DNA from: an uncultured Paracoccaceae bacterium
Lineage (GTDB): Bacteria > Pseudomonadota > Alphaproteobacteria > Rhodobacterales > Rhodobacteraceae
Direction of reading: 5' to 3'
DNA length: 64,000 bases
Assembly (NCBI GenBank): GCA_947500775.1
Contig: CANMTD010000001.1
Location: 744,001-808,000, forward strand
The notes beneath the pieces are model-generated. The model ran no database searches and had not been told where the DNA came from. It worked only from the letters and a program-made list of their open reading frames with translations. The position numbers and the translations under genes are program-made. Shown one piece after another: positions 33,131 to 44,893 of the stretch; position 1 is the first letter of the stretch; every line of letters begins with the position of its first letter.

Positions 33131-34306
33131 CTATCTCGCATATTTGTTCAAGAAAGCTGCCAGGTCATCGTACATGCCGTCTTGGTTGGCATAGTCCGCG
33201 AAGGTACGTGCTTGACTCAACCATTCCCTGACGGATGATTTCACTTCCTGCAACGCTTCTTTGAAATGCGAATTGTTCAGGGGATCCAAATCGGTCTCGG
33301 ACCTGCTGTCTTCGATGGCGATATCGATGGCTGTATCGACCAATTCCGCAAGATCGGCTCCTGAAAACCCTGAGGTTCTCTCGATGATGGGTTGTTTTTT
33401 AAGCCCCTTCGCCGTCGGGCGGTCTTCGAGTAGGCGGTCGAGAATGAAACCTCGGGCGACTTTGTCTGGAGGGGGCACGAAGATCGAGCGATCAAATCGA
33501 CCAGGCCGGCGGAATGCACCGTCAAGAGACCATGGCACGTTGGTCGCACCCAGAAACATGATGCCGTCATTGTCCTCGGAAAACCCGTCCATTTCCGTAA
33601 GCAAAGCGGAAACGGTCGTGTTGACCCTGGCGGTCGTGTCCATCTGGCGGCGCTGCGCCAGCGCCTCGACTTCGTCAAAGAAAAGCACGACCGGTCGTCG
33701 TGCCCGTGCCGTGGAGAAAATCTCTTTGATCGTTTTCTCAGCATTTCCGACATACTGATCCAGTACATCTGCAGCGCGAATGTTGTAAAAGGCCGCGTTG
33801 CATTCTGAGGCCAGAGCGCGGGCAAGCATTGTCTTGCCGCAACCCGGCGGACCATACATCAAGACGCCTCCGCCGGCCTTGCGGTTGAATCGCTTGAACA
33901 GTTCCCGTTTGCCCGTGAACGGGTTGATGATGCGGCGGCGAACTTGCTTTTTCACATTTTCGAGCCCACCGATATCATCAAAAGTCACGCCGCTGCTCTG
34001 AATCGAGCGCAACGGAGTGTCTTCTTCACGCAACGGCACAACATTTTCAATCGTGTCGAATGTTTGCGTCCAAGATTGGGCGCGCTCCTGATCGCCTGCT
34101 TTCATCAGCAAGTCAGCCGCGTCTTTCTTTAGCTGATCATTTGCGATTGAAGACGGATCAATCTGACCCAGACCATCGCGTATGACGCTGCTGTCTGGTG
34201 CCGTTTTCAATAGCGCCAGCAGTGCTCGGAAGCTCGCATCGCGCGCCTGTCCTGTAAGTACAAGGTCAATGACCTCCTGGTACTGCTCATCCAGTCTTTT
34301 GCCCAC
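33131..34306 (-). CDS. AAA ATPase of the Vps4/FtsH/Cdc48 type
   Basis: 391 aa, start GTG 34306. The N-terminal ~100 residues are helical with no protease or known substrate domain. The AAA module has GVTFDDIGGLENVKKQ (106-121), Walker A GPPGCGKT (152-159), Walker B LFFDE (208-212), GATN (253-256) and arginine fingers RRPGRFDR (267-274). There is no zinc-protease HExxH and no second AAA ring, so it is a single-ring remodelling or unfolding ATPase. It leads a three-gene operon with a TPR membrane protein and a membrane-anchored protein, suggesting it works at the inner membrane. Confidence 0.92.
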   Translation of the reverse strand: MGKRLDEQYQEVIDLVLTGQARDASFRALLALLKTAPDSSVIRDGLGQIDPSSIANDQLKKDAADLLMKAGDQERAQSWTQTFDTIENVVPLREEDTPLRSIQSSGVTFDDIGGLENVKKQVRRRIINPFTGKRELFKRFNRKAGGGVLMYGPPGCGKTMLARALASECNAAFYNIRAADVLDQYVGNAEKTIKEIFSTARARRPVVLFFDEVEALAQRRQMDTTARVNTTVSALLTEMDGFSEDNDGIMFLGATNVPWSLDGAFRRPGRFDRSIFVPPPDKVARGFILDRLLEDRPTAKGLKKQPIIERTSGFSGADLAELVDTAIDIAIEDSRSETDLDPLNNSHFKEALQEVKSSVREWLSQARTFADYANQDGMYDDLAAFLNKYAR

Positions 34307-34666
34307 AGCTCTTTATCCAAACCCATTCAATAGTCACGAATTATGATACACGTTTTAGGTGATTTCGACCCTCTGCTAAACGAATAATTTTGCGCGTCAA
34401 GTTCCAAGGATGATGTAATGGTCGCGCGGGTGTTGCGTTGATCTGACTTCCCAAAAGAAAATCAGGGCTGCTTTGCAGGTTCAGTCGGCGAAGTCGCCTG
34501 TTCCCGCTGATCTGCCACGTGGCGAACGCGGGAGGGCCAGTTGCCCGGCCACCATTGCGGTCATTCGGTTTTAGAGGTTGAATTCACAGATCGCGGACGA
34601 AGCGCTATTTCGCCGCGGTCGCGCCGATGTCGCCTTTCGTTGGCATCCCAAGGTCGCCAGACTTAG
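34307..34666. other. Intergenic region upstream of the AAA operon
   Basis: No supported gene. The stretch next to the AAA gene (34310-34390) is AT-rich and probably carries its promoter on the minus strand; no exact -35/-10 pair was assigned. The remainder is GC-rich with no clear coding signal. Confidence 0.45.
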
Positions 34667-35131
34667 TCATGAGGTAGACGGTTGTTCCTTCCAGACCTTT
34701 ATTGCCAGTGCACAGAAAGAGAATAAAGCTACGGTTAGCGCAATTAGCGTCCAATAAGGCGCTGCACGGCACCCCTCTTTAATCGAAGCCAAGTATATTG
34801 GGTCGGACAACACGTTTAGCATCCCGAATATCACCAGCACAGTTAGCACAATCCCAGAAATTTGAAGCCATAACTTTCTGAAAACGATGGCTAAGACCAA
34901 TGTGGTCATGATCAATACACCGAGTGGACTGGTCGTCGTTTGAACGAAATACTCTGCCTGCGAAACGGGCACGGTAGTGAAATCCCAGTTTGGGACTTCT
35001 TTGTCGCAGACTTCTGCGAACGTCAAACTGGGGAAAAGCAGCAAAGCCAATGTACCGGTTTGTGTCGTTAGATGTTTCAGATGCGCCTCCCAATGACAGT
35101 GCCGCAAATCCTTTTGGTAGTTAACTGACAT
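34667..35131 (-). CDS. Small membrane protein, unknown function
   Basis: Up to 154 aa from ATG 35131. A signal-peptide-like core GTLALLLFPSLTFA is followed by EVCDKEVPNWDF and three hydrophobic segments (SPLGVLIMTTLVLAIVF; ISGIVLTVLVIFGMLNVL; YWTLIALTVALFSFCALAI). The best ribosome site (GGGAGG) lies just before a CTG codon at 35080 that would give a normal signal peptide beginning LKHLTTQTG, so the true start may be that CTG. No family recognised. Confidence 0.6.
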   Translation of the reverse strand: MSVNYQKDLRHCHWEAHLKHLTTQTGTLALLLFPSLTFAEVCDKEVPNWDFTTVPVSQAEYFVQTTTSPLGVLIMTTLVLAIVFRKLWLQISGIVLTVLVIFGMLNVLSDPIYLASIKEGCRAAPYWTLIALTVALFSFCALAIKVWKEQPSTS

Positions 35132-35276
35132 TAGTACAAAGCGCAGCAATTGTACAAATGGGCTCAAAGCAGACATTCGCTGCGTTATGAGGCAGCTTCC
35201 GCAATGCGAAATGGCTCAGTAGTGGCGAACTTCCTGCCAAAAATAGTAACGACCCAAATTTTGAGATTTGCACTTG

Positions 35277-35371
35277 AGTGGCAACTTTATGGGGACAAGA
35301 ATGGCAAGATCACTAACAATGTCATTTAGTGGGGTCAGAGAATTCAAAGGCTTAAGAATGTGAAATGGCAA
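35277..35371 (+). repeat. Candidate transposon-end repeats, opposite orientation to 29.2 kb
   Basis: AGTGGCAA (35277), AATGGCAA (35300) and AATGGCAA (35364) share one orientation; a weaker AGTGGCGA lies at 35221. The first two and their flank are homologous to the minus strand of the 29166-29216 cluster. Between sites two and three is TTTAGTGGGGTCAGAG, whose reverse complement (CTCTGACCCCACTAAA) resembles CTGACCCCCTAAATAG near the IS66 end at 29604. The cluster sits just before native phosphoglucomutase sequence, so this is probably the right edge of the island. Confidence 0.65.
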
Positions 35372-35390
35372 TACTACGGGGCAATCCACA

Positions 35391-35417
35391 GAGATTGCGC
35401 GTATTCAGCGCAATCTC
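35391..35417. other. Perfect 10-bp inverted repeat upstream of pgm
   Basis: GAGATTGCGC and GCGCAATCTC flank a 7-nt loop (GTATTCA), 118 nt before the pgm start. There is no strong T-run next to it, so it may be an operator or a relic terminator rather than an active one. Confidence 0.6.
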
Positions 35418-35481
35418 AAGAAACTGCTTTTACTTCGTTCGATCATTCACGATAAATATCCGTGTTACCAATTGCTTGTAA

Positions 35482-38571
<3,090 letters not shown>

Positions 38572-38575
<4 letters not shown>

Positions 38576-39525
38576 GCGCATCTCCTTTGTGGATTGTGGC
38601 GGTTGTTCCACAGCTCTGAGGCCAGTTGTTCGGCCTGCGCGATGCTGTCCGTCGCCCCCACCGTCCACAGCGCCAGCCCGGCGGTACCGATCACGGTGGC
38701 CTGCGCGAAATCATCCTGCGCGGTGCCGTGCCAAAGCGCGGGGGCGTCAACGGTGGCGGATGTTTCATGCAGGCGGCGGGTTTCATCGACCAGGGGCTGG
38801 GCCGCGGTTTTGTGATGCGTGCCGCCGCGCAGGCCGAATACCTCGATCTGTTTTCCGGGGTGGCGTTCAAATTCGCCCCCGCCGCCCTTGATGATGGTCA
38901 GGTCGGTCTGGCCCAAAGCCTCGGCCGCGCGCGCCTGAAGGCTGCGGTACGAAGGATGGAAAACGCCTTGCACGCTGGCGCGCGCCTGCGTCGGATTCCA
39001 CATGCGCAGCACGGTGTTGATGCAGGATCGCAGGCCCAATACCTGCCGCAGATTCAACAGGTCGAACGCCCGGGGCGACAGGGTTTCCAGGGGCATATAG
39101 GTGATCGGCGCGGTGGGGGTGCTGACCGGAATCTCCAGCGGTTCCAGCGCGTCGCGGATGTTGGCCGCGCCGCGTTGATGCGAATTCCAACCGTGCAGCG
39201 CCACGCGAAACCCGGCCTGCGCCACCAGCTTTGCCGCCAGCAGAAACAGCGGCGCCCCACGGGTGCGCCCGGCGGCATAGCAGGGCCAGTCCAGATCGAA
39301 ATCCTGCGCCGGGGCGGGGGCAAAGGCGCGCAGGGCGGCGGTGAAACCGGCAATCTCGGGCGCGGTTTCCCCGCGGAACCGCAGCACCATCAGAAAGGCG
39401 CCCAGCACCTCGGGCGCGACGTCGCCTTGCAGAATGATCTGCATTGCCTGTCGGGCTTCGTCCTGGGTCAGGGGCCGTGCCCGGCCCTGTCCGCGTGCGA
39501 TGATGCCCAGATAGGTTTTCAACAT
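38572..39525 (-). CDS. TrpD2/YbiB-like glycosyltransferase-fold protein
   Basis: 317 aa from ATG 39525, which overlaps the nasA stop as ATGA. It resembles the anthranilate phosphoribosyltransferase fold (RPLTQDEARQAMQIILQGDV; LGAFLMVLRFRGET; GTAGLALW) but belongs to the YbiB/TrpD2 branch, whose members bind nucleic acid rather than make tryptophan. It sits between nasA and cysG in the nitrate cluster; its role there is unknown. Confidence 0.88.
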
Positions 39526-42122
39526 CACTCTGCCGCCATCGGAATGCGGAATGTCGCCAGCAGGGCCGCCAGTTCCGGTTTGCAGGACCCGCAATTGGTG
39601 CCCGCGCAGGTCGCTGTGCCAAGCGCTTCGACACTGTTCGCGCCATTGGTGATCGCGCTGCGCAATGTGTTGATGCCGACCGAATAGCACGAACAGATCA
39701 CGGTGCCCGCGTCGGGCACATCGCTGCTGGCCCGGCCCGCCAAGGCCGCCAGCGGCGGGGTGTCGGTGCCGATCATCCCGGCCGCGTGATCACGGCTAAG
39801 CGCCACCGGCGCGGGGCTGGCGAAAAACAGCGCCTCGATCACGCCGTCCAGAGTAATGGCGATGCGGACCAGCCCCCTTGCGGGATCGCTGAGTTCGCTG
39901 ATGACGCCGCCTGTGATGCCGGTGACCGCGCGCGCCTCGGCGTGCCAGTCCTGCGGGGTTTTCAGCCCGGCGAATTCGGCGCGCGACCCGTTTTCGATCG
40001 TGCTGACAGCGGCATAGGGGCGCGAGGGCTGCATCATACTGCGCGAGGCGGCAAAGCCGTACCATTTGGCGGCGAACGCTTCGGCCTGCACCCGCGCGCC
40101 TTTCAGCGCGGGCTGGCCCGAGACCGGATCGACCGCGCAGGTCGAGGTCGCGTTCACGCAGCCCAAAGAGGATTTCTGCCGGGTCCAGTGCATCGGCGCG
40201 AACAACTGGCCGGGCTGCACTTTTTCGGACAACAGGACCCGGAACACCCCGCGCCCCCTGTTGGTGGTCAGGCGCAAAAGCTCGGCGTTGGTCACGCCCA
40301 GATCAGCCGCGTCCGAGGGGTGGATTTCCACGAAGGGTTCGGCCAGATGCTGGCCAAGGCGGGGCGATTTGCCGGTGCGGGTCATCGTGTGCCACTGATC
40401 GCGGATGCGCCCGGTGTTCAGCACGAAACTGTCCCCGACGATGGGCGCGGGCGCGCGGGTGGGCACCATCCGGGCCTGACCGCCGGGGTGAAAGAATGCG
40501 CCATCGGTGAAGAACCGTCCGCCGCCTGGCTGCGCCTGCCGGACCGGCCATTGCACGGGGGTAAGGGTGTCGTAATCCGCATCCGAGAGGTCCGCCAATC
40601 CGGTCAGGTCGAAATCCTTGCCGAAGGCGGCGCTTTGTGCGGTCAGTTGGGCGTGTTCACGGAACACCGCGGCCGGGCTGTCGAAATCGAACCCGTCGAA
40701 CCCCATGCGCCGGGCGACGTCGCAGATGATCTGCCAATCGGGGCGCGCCTTGCCCGGTGCGGGCAGAAACGCCCGCTGGCGCGAAATGCGGCGTTCCGAG
40801 TTGGTGACGGTGCCGGATTTTTCGCCCCAGCCTGCGGCGGGCAGCAGCACATCGGCCAGATCGCCGGAATCCGTGCGCGCCATGATATCGGATACGACGG
40901 TGAAGGGCACATTGGCGATTGCCCGCGCCACCCCGTCCGCGTCGGGCATGCTGACGGCGGGATTGGTCGACATGATCCACAGGGCCTTGATCCTGCCGTC
41001 GGCGCAGGCGTCGAACAGATCGACGGCCTTCAGCCCCGCCTGCGTGCAGATGGTGGGGCTTTGCCAGACGTCTTGCACCGCCGCGCGGTGGTCGGGGTTT
41101 TCGATATCAAGGTGGCTGGCCAGCATGTTCGCCAATCCGCCCACTTCGCGCCCGCCCATCGCGTTGGGCTGGCCGGTGACCGAAAACGGACCCATGCCGG
41201 GCTGACCGATGCGACCCGTGGCAAGGTGGCAATTGATGATCGCATTGACCTTGTCGGTGCCGTTGGCCGATTGGTTCACCCCCTGGCTGTAGACCGTCAC
41301 GACCTTTTTGGTGTCGATCCAAAGCCTGTAGAACTGCGCGATCTGATCGGCGCTCAGCCCGCTGTGGGCGGGGTCGCCGGAATGCGCCTCGGCCACCGCG
41401 TCGGGGAAGTTTTCGACATGGCGCGCGACAAAGCCCTTGTCCCAGTTCCCTTCGCGGGCCAGTTGCGACAGCAGCCCGTTGAACAGCGCGACATCGCCAT
41501 CCGGCGCGATTTGCAGGTGCAGGTCGGCCAATTGAGTGGTGGCTGTGATCCGGGGATCGATGTTGACGACCTTCATGTCCGGCCGCGCCTCTTTGGCGGC
41601 GGCGATGCGCTGGAACAGGACGGGGTGGCACCATGCAAGGTTGGACCCGACAAGCACGATCAGATCGGCCTGTTCCAGATCCTCATACGTGCCCGGAACC
41701 GTATCGGTGCCAAAGGCGCGTTTATGCCCGGCGACCGAGGACGCCATGCAGAGCCGCGAATTGGTATCGATATTGGCCGAGCCGATGTAGCCCTTCATCA
41801 GCTTGTTGGCGACATAGTAATCTTCGGTCAGCAACTGGCCCGAGGCATAGATCGCCACGCTGTCGGGGCCATGATCGCGGATCGCGTCGGAAAACCGGGT
41901 GGCGACCAGATCAAGGGCCGTGTCCCATGTGGCGTCCTGCCCGCCGATCCTTGGGGCCAGAAGCCGCCCCTCAAGCCCCAGGGTTTCGCCCAGGGCCGAG
42001 CCTTTGGAACACAGGCGCCCGAAGTTGGCGGGGTGGTCGGGGTCGCCCTTCATGGTGCCGTCGGCCGCGGCCAACACCCCGCAGCCAACGCCGCAATAGG
42101 GGCATGTGGTCCTTACGTTCAT
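39525..42122 (-). CDS. nasA: Assimilatory nitrate reductase, catalytic subunit
   Basis: 865 aa. The N-terminal [4Fe-4S] site is CPYCGVGCGV...CSKGSAL; molybdopterin guanine dinucleotide-binding segments and the Asp/Cys region (NTNSRLCMASSVAGHKRAFG) follow. A C-terminal BFD-like [2Fe-2S] domain (CSCYSVGINTLRSAITNGA, CAGTNCGSCKPEL) is typical of the cytoplasmic enzymes. It reduces nitrate to nitrite, which passes to NirBD encoded upstream. The start overlaps nirD. No Tat signal, so it is cytosolic. Confidence 0.96.
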   Translation of the reverse strand: MNVRTTCPYCGVGCGVLAAADGTMKGDPDHPANFGRLCSKGSALGETLGLEGRLLAPRIGGQDATWDTALDLVATRFSDAIRDHGPDSVAIYASGQLLTEDYYVANKLMKGYIGSANIDTNSRLCMASSVAGHKRAFGTDTVPGTYEDLEQADLIVLVGSNLAWCHPVLFQRIAAAKEARPDMKVVNIDPRITATTQLADLHLQIAPDGDVALFNGLLSQLAREGNWDKGFVARHVENFPDAVAEAHSGDPAHSGLSADQIAQFYRLWIDTKKVVTVYSQGVNQSANGTDKVNAIINCHLATGRIGQPGMGPFSVTGQPNAMGGREVGGLANMLASHLDIENPDHRAAVQDVWQSPTICTQAGLKAVDLFDACADGRIKALWIMSTNPAVSMPDADGVARAIANVPFTVVSDIMARTDSGDLADVLLPAAGWGEKSGTVTNSERRISRQRAFLPAPGKARPDWQIICDVARRMGFDGFDFDSPAAVFREHAQLTAQSAAFGKDFDLTGLADLSDADYDTLTPVQWPVRQAQPGGGRFFTDGAFFHPGGQARMVPTRAPAPIVGDSFVLNTGRIRDQWHTMTRTGKSPRLGQHLAEPFVEIHPSDAADLGVTNAELLRLTTNRGRGVFRVLLSEKVQPGQLFAPMHWTRQKSSLGCVNATSTCAVDPVSGQPALKGARVQAEAFAAKWYGFAASRSMMQPSRPYAAVSTIENGSRAEFAGLKTPQDWHAEARAVTGITGGVISELSDPARGLVRIAITLDGVIEALFFASPAPVALSRDHAAGMIGTDTPPLAALAGRASSDVPDAGTVICSCYSVGINTLRSAITNGANSVEALGTATCAGTNCGSCKPELAALLATFRIPMAAE

Positions 42123-42454
42123 GCGGCGGATCGCGCGCGCAGGAAGGCCGGGTCCAGCAGGATGCGGCCATCCACGACCTGCGCAGGGTACGTCGCGACC
42201 TGACCTTCGTCATTGCCCTGCACCATGCCGGTTTCCAGCGAGATCACCCAGTTGTGCAGCGGGCAGGTCACGGATGATCCGTGCACGATGCCTTCGGCCA
42301 GGGGGCCCTTTTTGTGGGGGCAGGCGTTGTCCAGCGCGTAAACCTGATCGGTGCCGGTGCGAAACACCGCGACGCAGCCCAGCTGGGTCTTGACCACGCG
42401 GGCCCCGCGTTGCGGCACATCTTCAAGCGCGGCGATGTCAATCCAGTCGCTCAT
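42119..42454 (-). CDS. nirD: Nitrite reductase (NADH) small subunit
   Basis: 111 aa from ATG 42454, overlapping the nirB stop. Rieske-like fold with CPHKKGPLAEG and CPLHNWVISLETG, which here keep the Cys-x-His pairs of a [2Fe-2S] Rieske site (some NirD proteins have lost them). It partners NirB in reducing nitrite to ammonium. The longer open frame upstream is inside nirB and is not used. Confidence 0.94.
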   Translation of the reverse strand: MSDWIDIAALEDVPQRGARVVKTQLGCVAVFRTGTDQVYALDNACPHKKGPLAEGIVHGSSVTCPLHNWVISLETGMVQGNDEGQVATYPAQVVDGRILLDPAFLRARSAA

Positions 42455-44889
42455 TCTGCGGCCTCCAGTGTCAGGTTGGCAAGGGGTTGATACCGTTCGG
42501 ATTTCTTGGCGGCATGTTCGGCCCACGGGTCCTTGCGATAGATGGTTTGCGACAGGTCGAACCGGGCCACCAGCGCGGCGCGGCTTTCCAGATTTTCGAC
42601 GACCTGTTCCTTGATCCAGTCCATCCCGACCTTGCCCATCCATTTATAGATGCGGTCCAGATATTTGGCGTTTTCGCGGTATGCCTGCGTGACCGCCTTG
42701 ATCACATCGATGACCTCGTCTTCGGTCGGGACCTGGCACAGCAGTTCGGTTTCGCGCACATCCATGCCCGCCGCCCCGCCGATGCTGATCTGATAGCCTG
42801 AATCGACGCAGACCACGCCGATGTCCTTGCAGGTCGCCTCGGCGCAGTTGCGCGGACAGCCCGACACGGCAAGCTTCAGCTTGTGCGGGGTCCAGGACCC
42901 CCAAAGTGTCTTTTCCAGCTTGATGCCCAGCCCGGTGCTGTCCTGCGTGCCAAAGCGGCAGTGGTCCGTGCCGACGCAGGTTTTCACCGTCCGCAGCCCC
43001 TTGGAATAGGCGTGACCCGACACCATACCGGCGTTGTTCAGATCGCTCCAGATGCCGGGCAAATCCTCGCTTTTGACGCCCAGCAGGTCGATCCGCTGAC
43101 CACCGGTGACCTTGACGGTCGGCACCTTGTATTTTTCGGCGGCATCGGCGATGGCGCGCAATTCGTCCGGGGTGGTGATCCCGCCCCACATGCGCGGTAC
43201 GACCGAAAAGGTGCCGTCCTTCTGGATGTTGGCGTGTTTGCGTTCGTTGATGAAGCGCGACTGCGGATCGTCGGTATAGTCCAGCGGCCAATCGGCCAGC
43301 AGGTAGAAGTTCAGCGCCGGGCGGCAGACCGCACAGCCGTCGCGGGTTTTCCACGCGCATTCCTGCCAGACCGCATCCATGGATTTCAGACCCTGCAATT
43401 TGATCATGCGGCGCACGTCTTCGTGGCTGAGATCGGTGCAGCCGCACATGCCCTGCGCTGCGGGGATGACGAAATCATCGCCCAATGACACGGCCAGAAC
43501 CTGTTCGACCAGCCCCGTGCAGGTCCCGCAAGAGGCCGAGGCCTTGGTGACCGCGCGCACCGCGCCAAGGTCAGTCGCCCCGGCCGCGATCGCATCTTCG
43601 ATGGTGCCTTTACAAATGCCGTTACAGCCACAGATTTCCGCGTCACGCGGTAAGGCTGCAACGGCCGCCAACGGGTCCAGGGGGGTTCCTCCCTGATAGG
43701 CGGGGCCGAAGATCAACGTGTCGCGCATGTCGGCGATGTCGGTCTTGTCGCGGATCAGCCCGAAGAACCAGTTGCTGTCGGCGGTGTCGCCATACATCAC
43801 GGCGCCGATGACCTTGTTGTCCTCGATCACCAGCCGCCGGTAAACGCCGCGTCCGGGGTCGCGGAACACGATGTCTTCGCGGCCTTCGCCTTCGGCGAAA
43901 TCGCCCGCGCTGAACAGATCGCAACCGGTGACCTTCAGCTTGGTCGACAGTTCCTTTTGCGCGAAGGCGGCCTGTTCGCCCAGCAGGGTCTTGGCGACGA
44001 CCTTGGCCTGATCGTAAAGCGGCGCCACCAGCCCGAACAGCGCGCCGTCATGTTCCACGCATTCGCCGACGGCCAGAATATCCGCGTCCGAGGTCACCAT
44101 GTGATCATCGACATGGATACCCCGGCCCACGGCGATGCCGGCCTCGGCCGCCAGCGCGGTGTTGGGCCGGATGCCCACCGCCATCACCAGCAGATCGCAG
44201 GGCAGTTCGGTCCCGTCATCCAGCAACAGCGCCTTTACATGGCCGTCCTCGCCCAGAATTTCCTTGGAGTTGGCCTGACAGCGCACCGTAATGCCCTTGT
44301 CGGTCAGCGCCTTGCGCAGCAGATACCCCGCGGCCTCGTCCAGCTGCCGTTCCATCAGGTGGCCCATGATATGCACCACCGTGACATCGGCGCCGCGCGC
44401 GGCCATGCCTGCGGCGGCCTCAAGCCCCAGCAGCCCGCCGCCGATCACGACCACCTTACTGTCCGGGCCCATGCCCATCATGGTTTCGGTGTCTTCCAGA
44501 TCGCGGTAAGCGATGACGCCTTTCAGATCATGACCGGGCAGGGGGATCATGAACGGGTTGGAACCGGTGCCGAACAGCAGCTTGTCATAGCTGAGCACAT
44601 CGCCATTTTCCGCCGTCACCGTCCTGGCGTCGCGGTCGATCTTGGCGATACGTTCACCAAAGCGGCAGGTGACGCCGTTGGCTTCGTACCAGTCGGCGTC
44701 ATGGATCACGATTTCGTCGTAACTCTTGTCACCGGCCAGTACGGGCGACAGCATGATCCGGTTGTAATTGCCACGCGGTTCGGCGTTGAACAGGGTGACG
44801 TCATAGGCCCCCGGGTCCGCCTCCAGCAGGTGTTCCAGCGCGCGGCCGGTGGCCATGCCCGCCCCGATGATGATGAGTTTTTGCGTCAT
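42451..44889 (-). CDS. nirB: Nitrite reductase (NADH) large subunit
   Basis: 812 aa from ATG 44889 (MTQKLIIIGAGMATGRALEHLLE). In order: FAD/NAD(P)H oxidoreductase domain with two Rossmann motifs (IIIGAGMATG; VVVIGGGLLGLEAA), a BFD-like [2Fe-2S] region (CGCNGICKGTIEDAI; ASASCGTCTGL), and a C-terminal nitrite/sulfite reductase half with the siroheme/[4Fe-4S] cysteines (CVGTDHCRFG, CPRNCAEATCKD). It carries out six-electron reduction of nitrite to ammonium. It follows the nitrate transporter genes with only a 4-nt gap. Confidence 0.96.
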   Translation of the reverse strand: MTQKLIIIGAGMATGRALEHLLEADPGAYDVTLFNAEPRGNYNRIMLSPVLAGDKSYDEIVIHDADWYEANGVTCRFGERIAKIDRDARTVTAENGDVLSYDKLLFGTGSNPFMIPLPGHDLKGVIAYRDLEDTETMMGMGPDSKVVVIGGGLLGLEAAAGMAARGADVTVVHIMGHLMERQLDEAAGYLLRKALTDKGITVRCQANSKEILGEDGHVKALLLDDGTELPCDLLVMAVGIRPNTALAAEAGIAVGRGIHVDDHMVTSDADILAVGECVEHDGALFGLVAPLYDQAKVVAKTLLGEQAAFAQKELSTKLKVTGCDLFSAGDFAEGEGREDIVFRDPGRGVYRRLVIEDNKVIGAVMYGDTADSNWFFGLIRDKTDIADMRDTLIFGPAYQGGTPLDPLAAVAALPRDAEICGCNGICKGTIEDAIAAGATDLGAVRAVTKASASCGTCTGLVEQVLAVSLGDDFVIPAAQGMCGCTDLSHEDVRRMIKLQGLKSMDAVWQECAWKTRDGCAVCRPALNFYLLADWPLDYTDDPQSRFINERKHANIQKDGTFSVVPRMWGGITTPDELRAIADAAEKYKVPTVKVTGGQRIDLLGVKSEDLPGIWSDLNNAGMVSGHAYSKGLRTVKTCVGTDHCRFGTQDSTGLGIKLEKTLWGSWTPHKLKLAVSGCPRNCAEATCKDIGVVCVDSGYQISIGGAAGMDVRETELLCQVPTEDEVIDVIKAVTQAYRENAKYLDRIYKWMGKVGMDWIKEQVVENLESRAALVARFDLSQTIYRKDPWAEHAAKKSERYQPLANLTLEAAE

Positions 44890-44893
44890 GGGT

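Noticed and set aside
9275-35400. CRISPR array or CRISPR-guided transposon components in the island
   Set aside because: No regularly spaced direct repeats of CRISPR type and no cas genes were seen; the 21-22-bp repeats at 29.2 kb fit TnsB sites instead.
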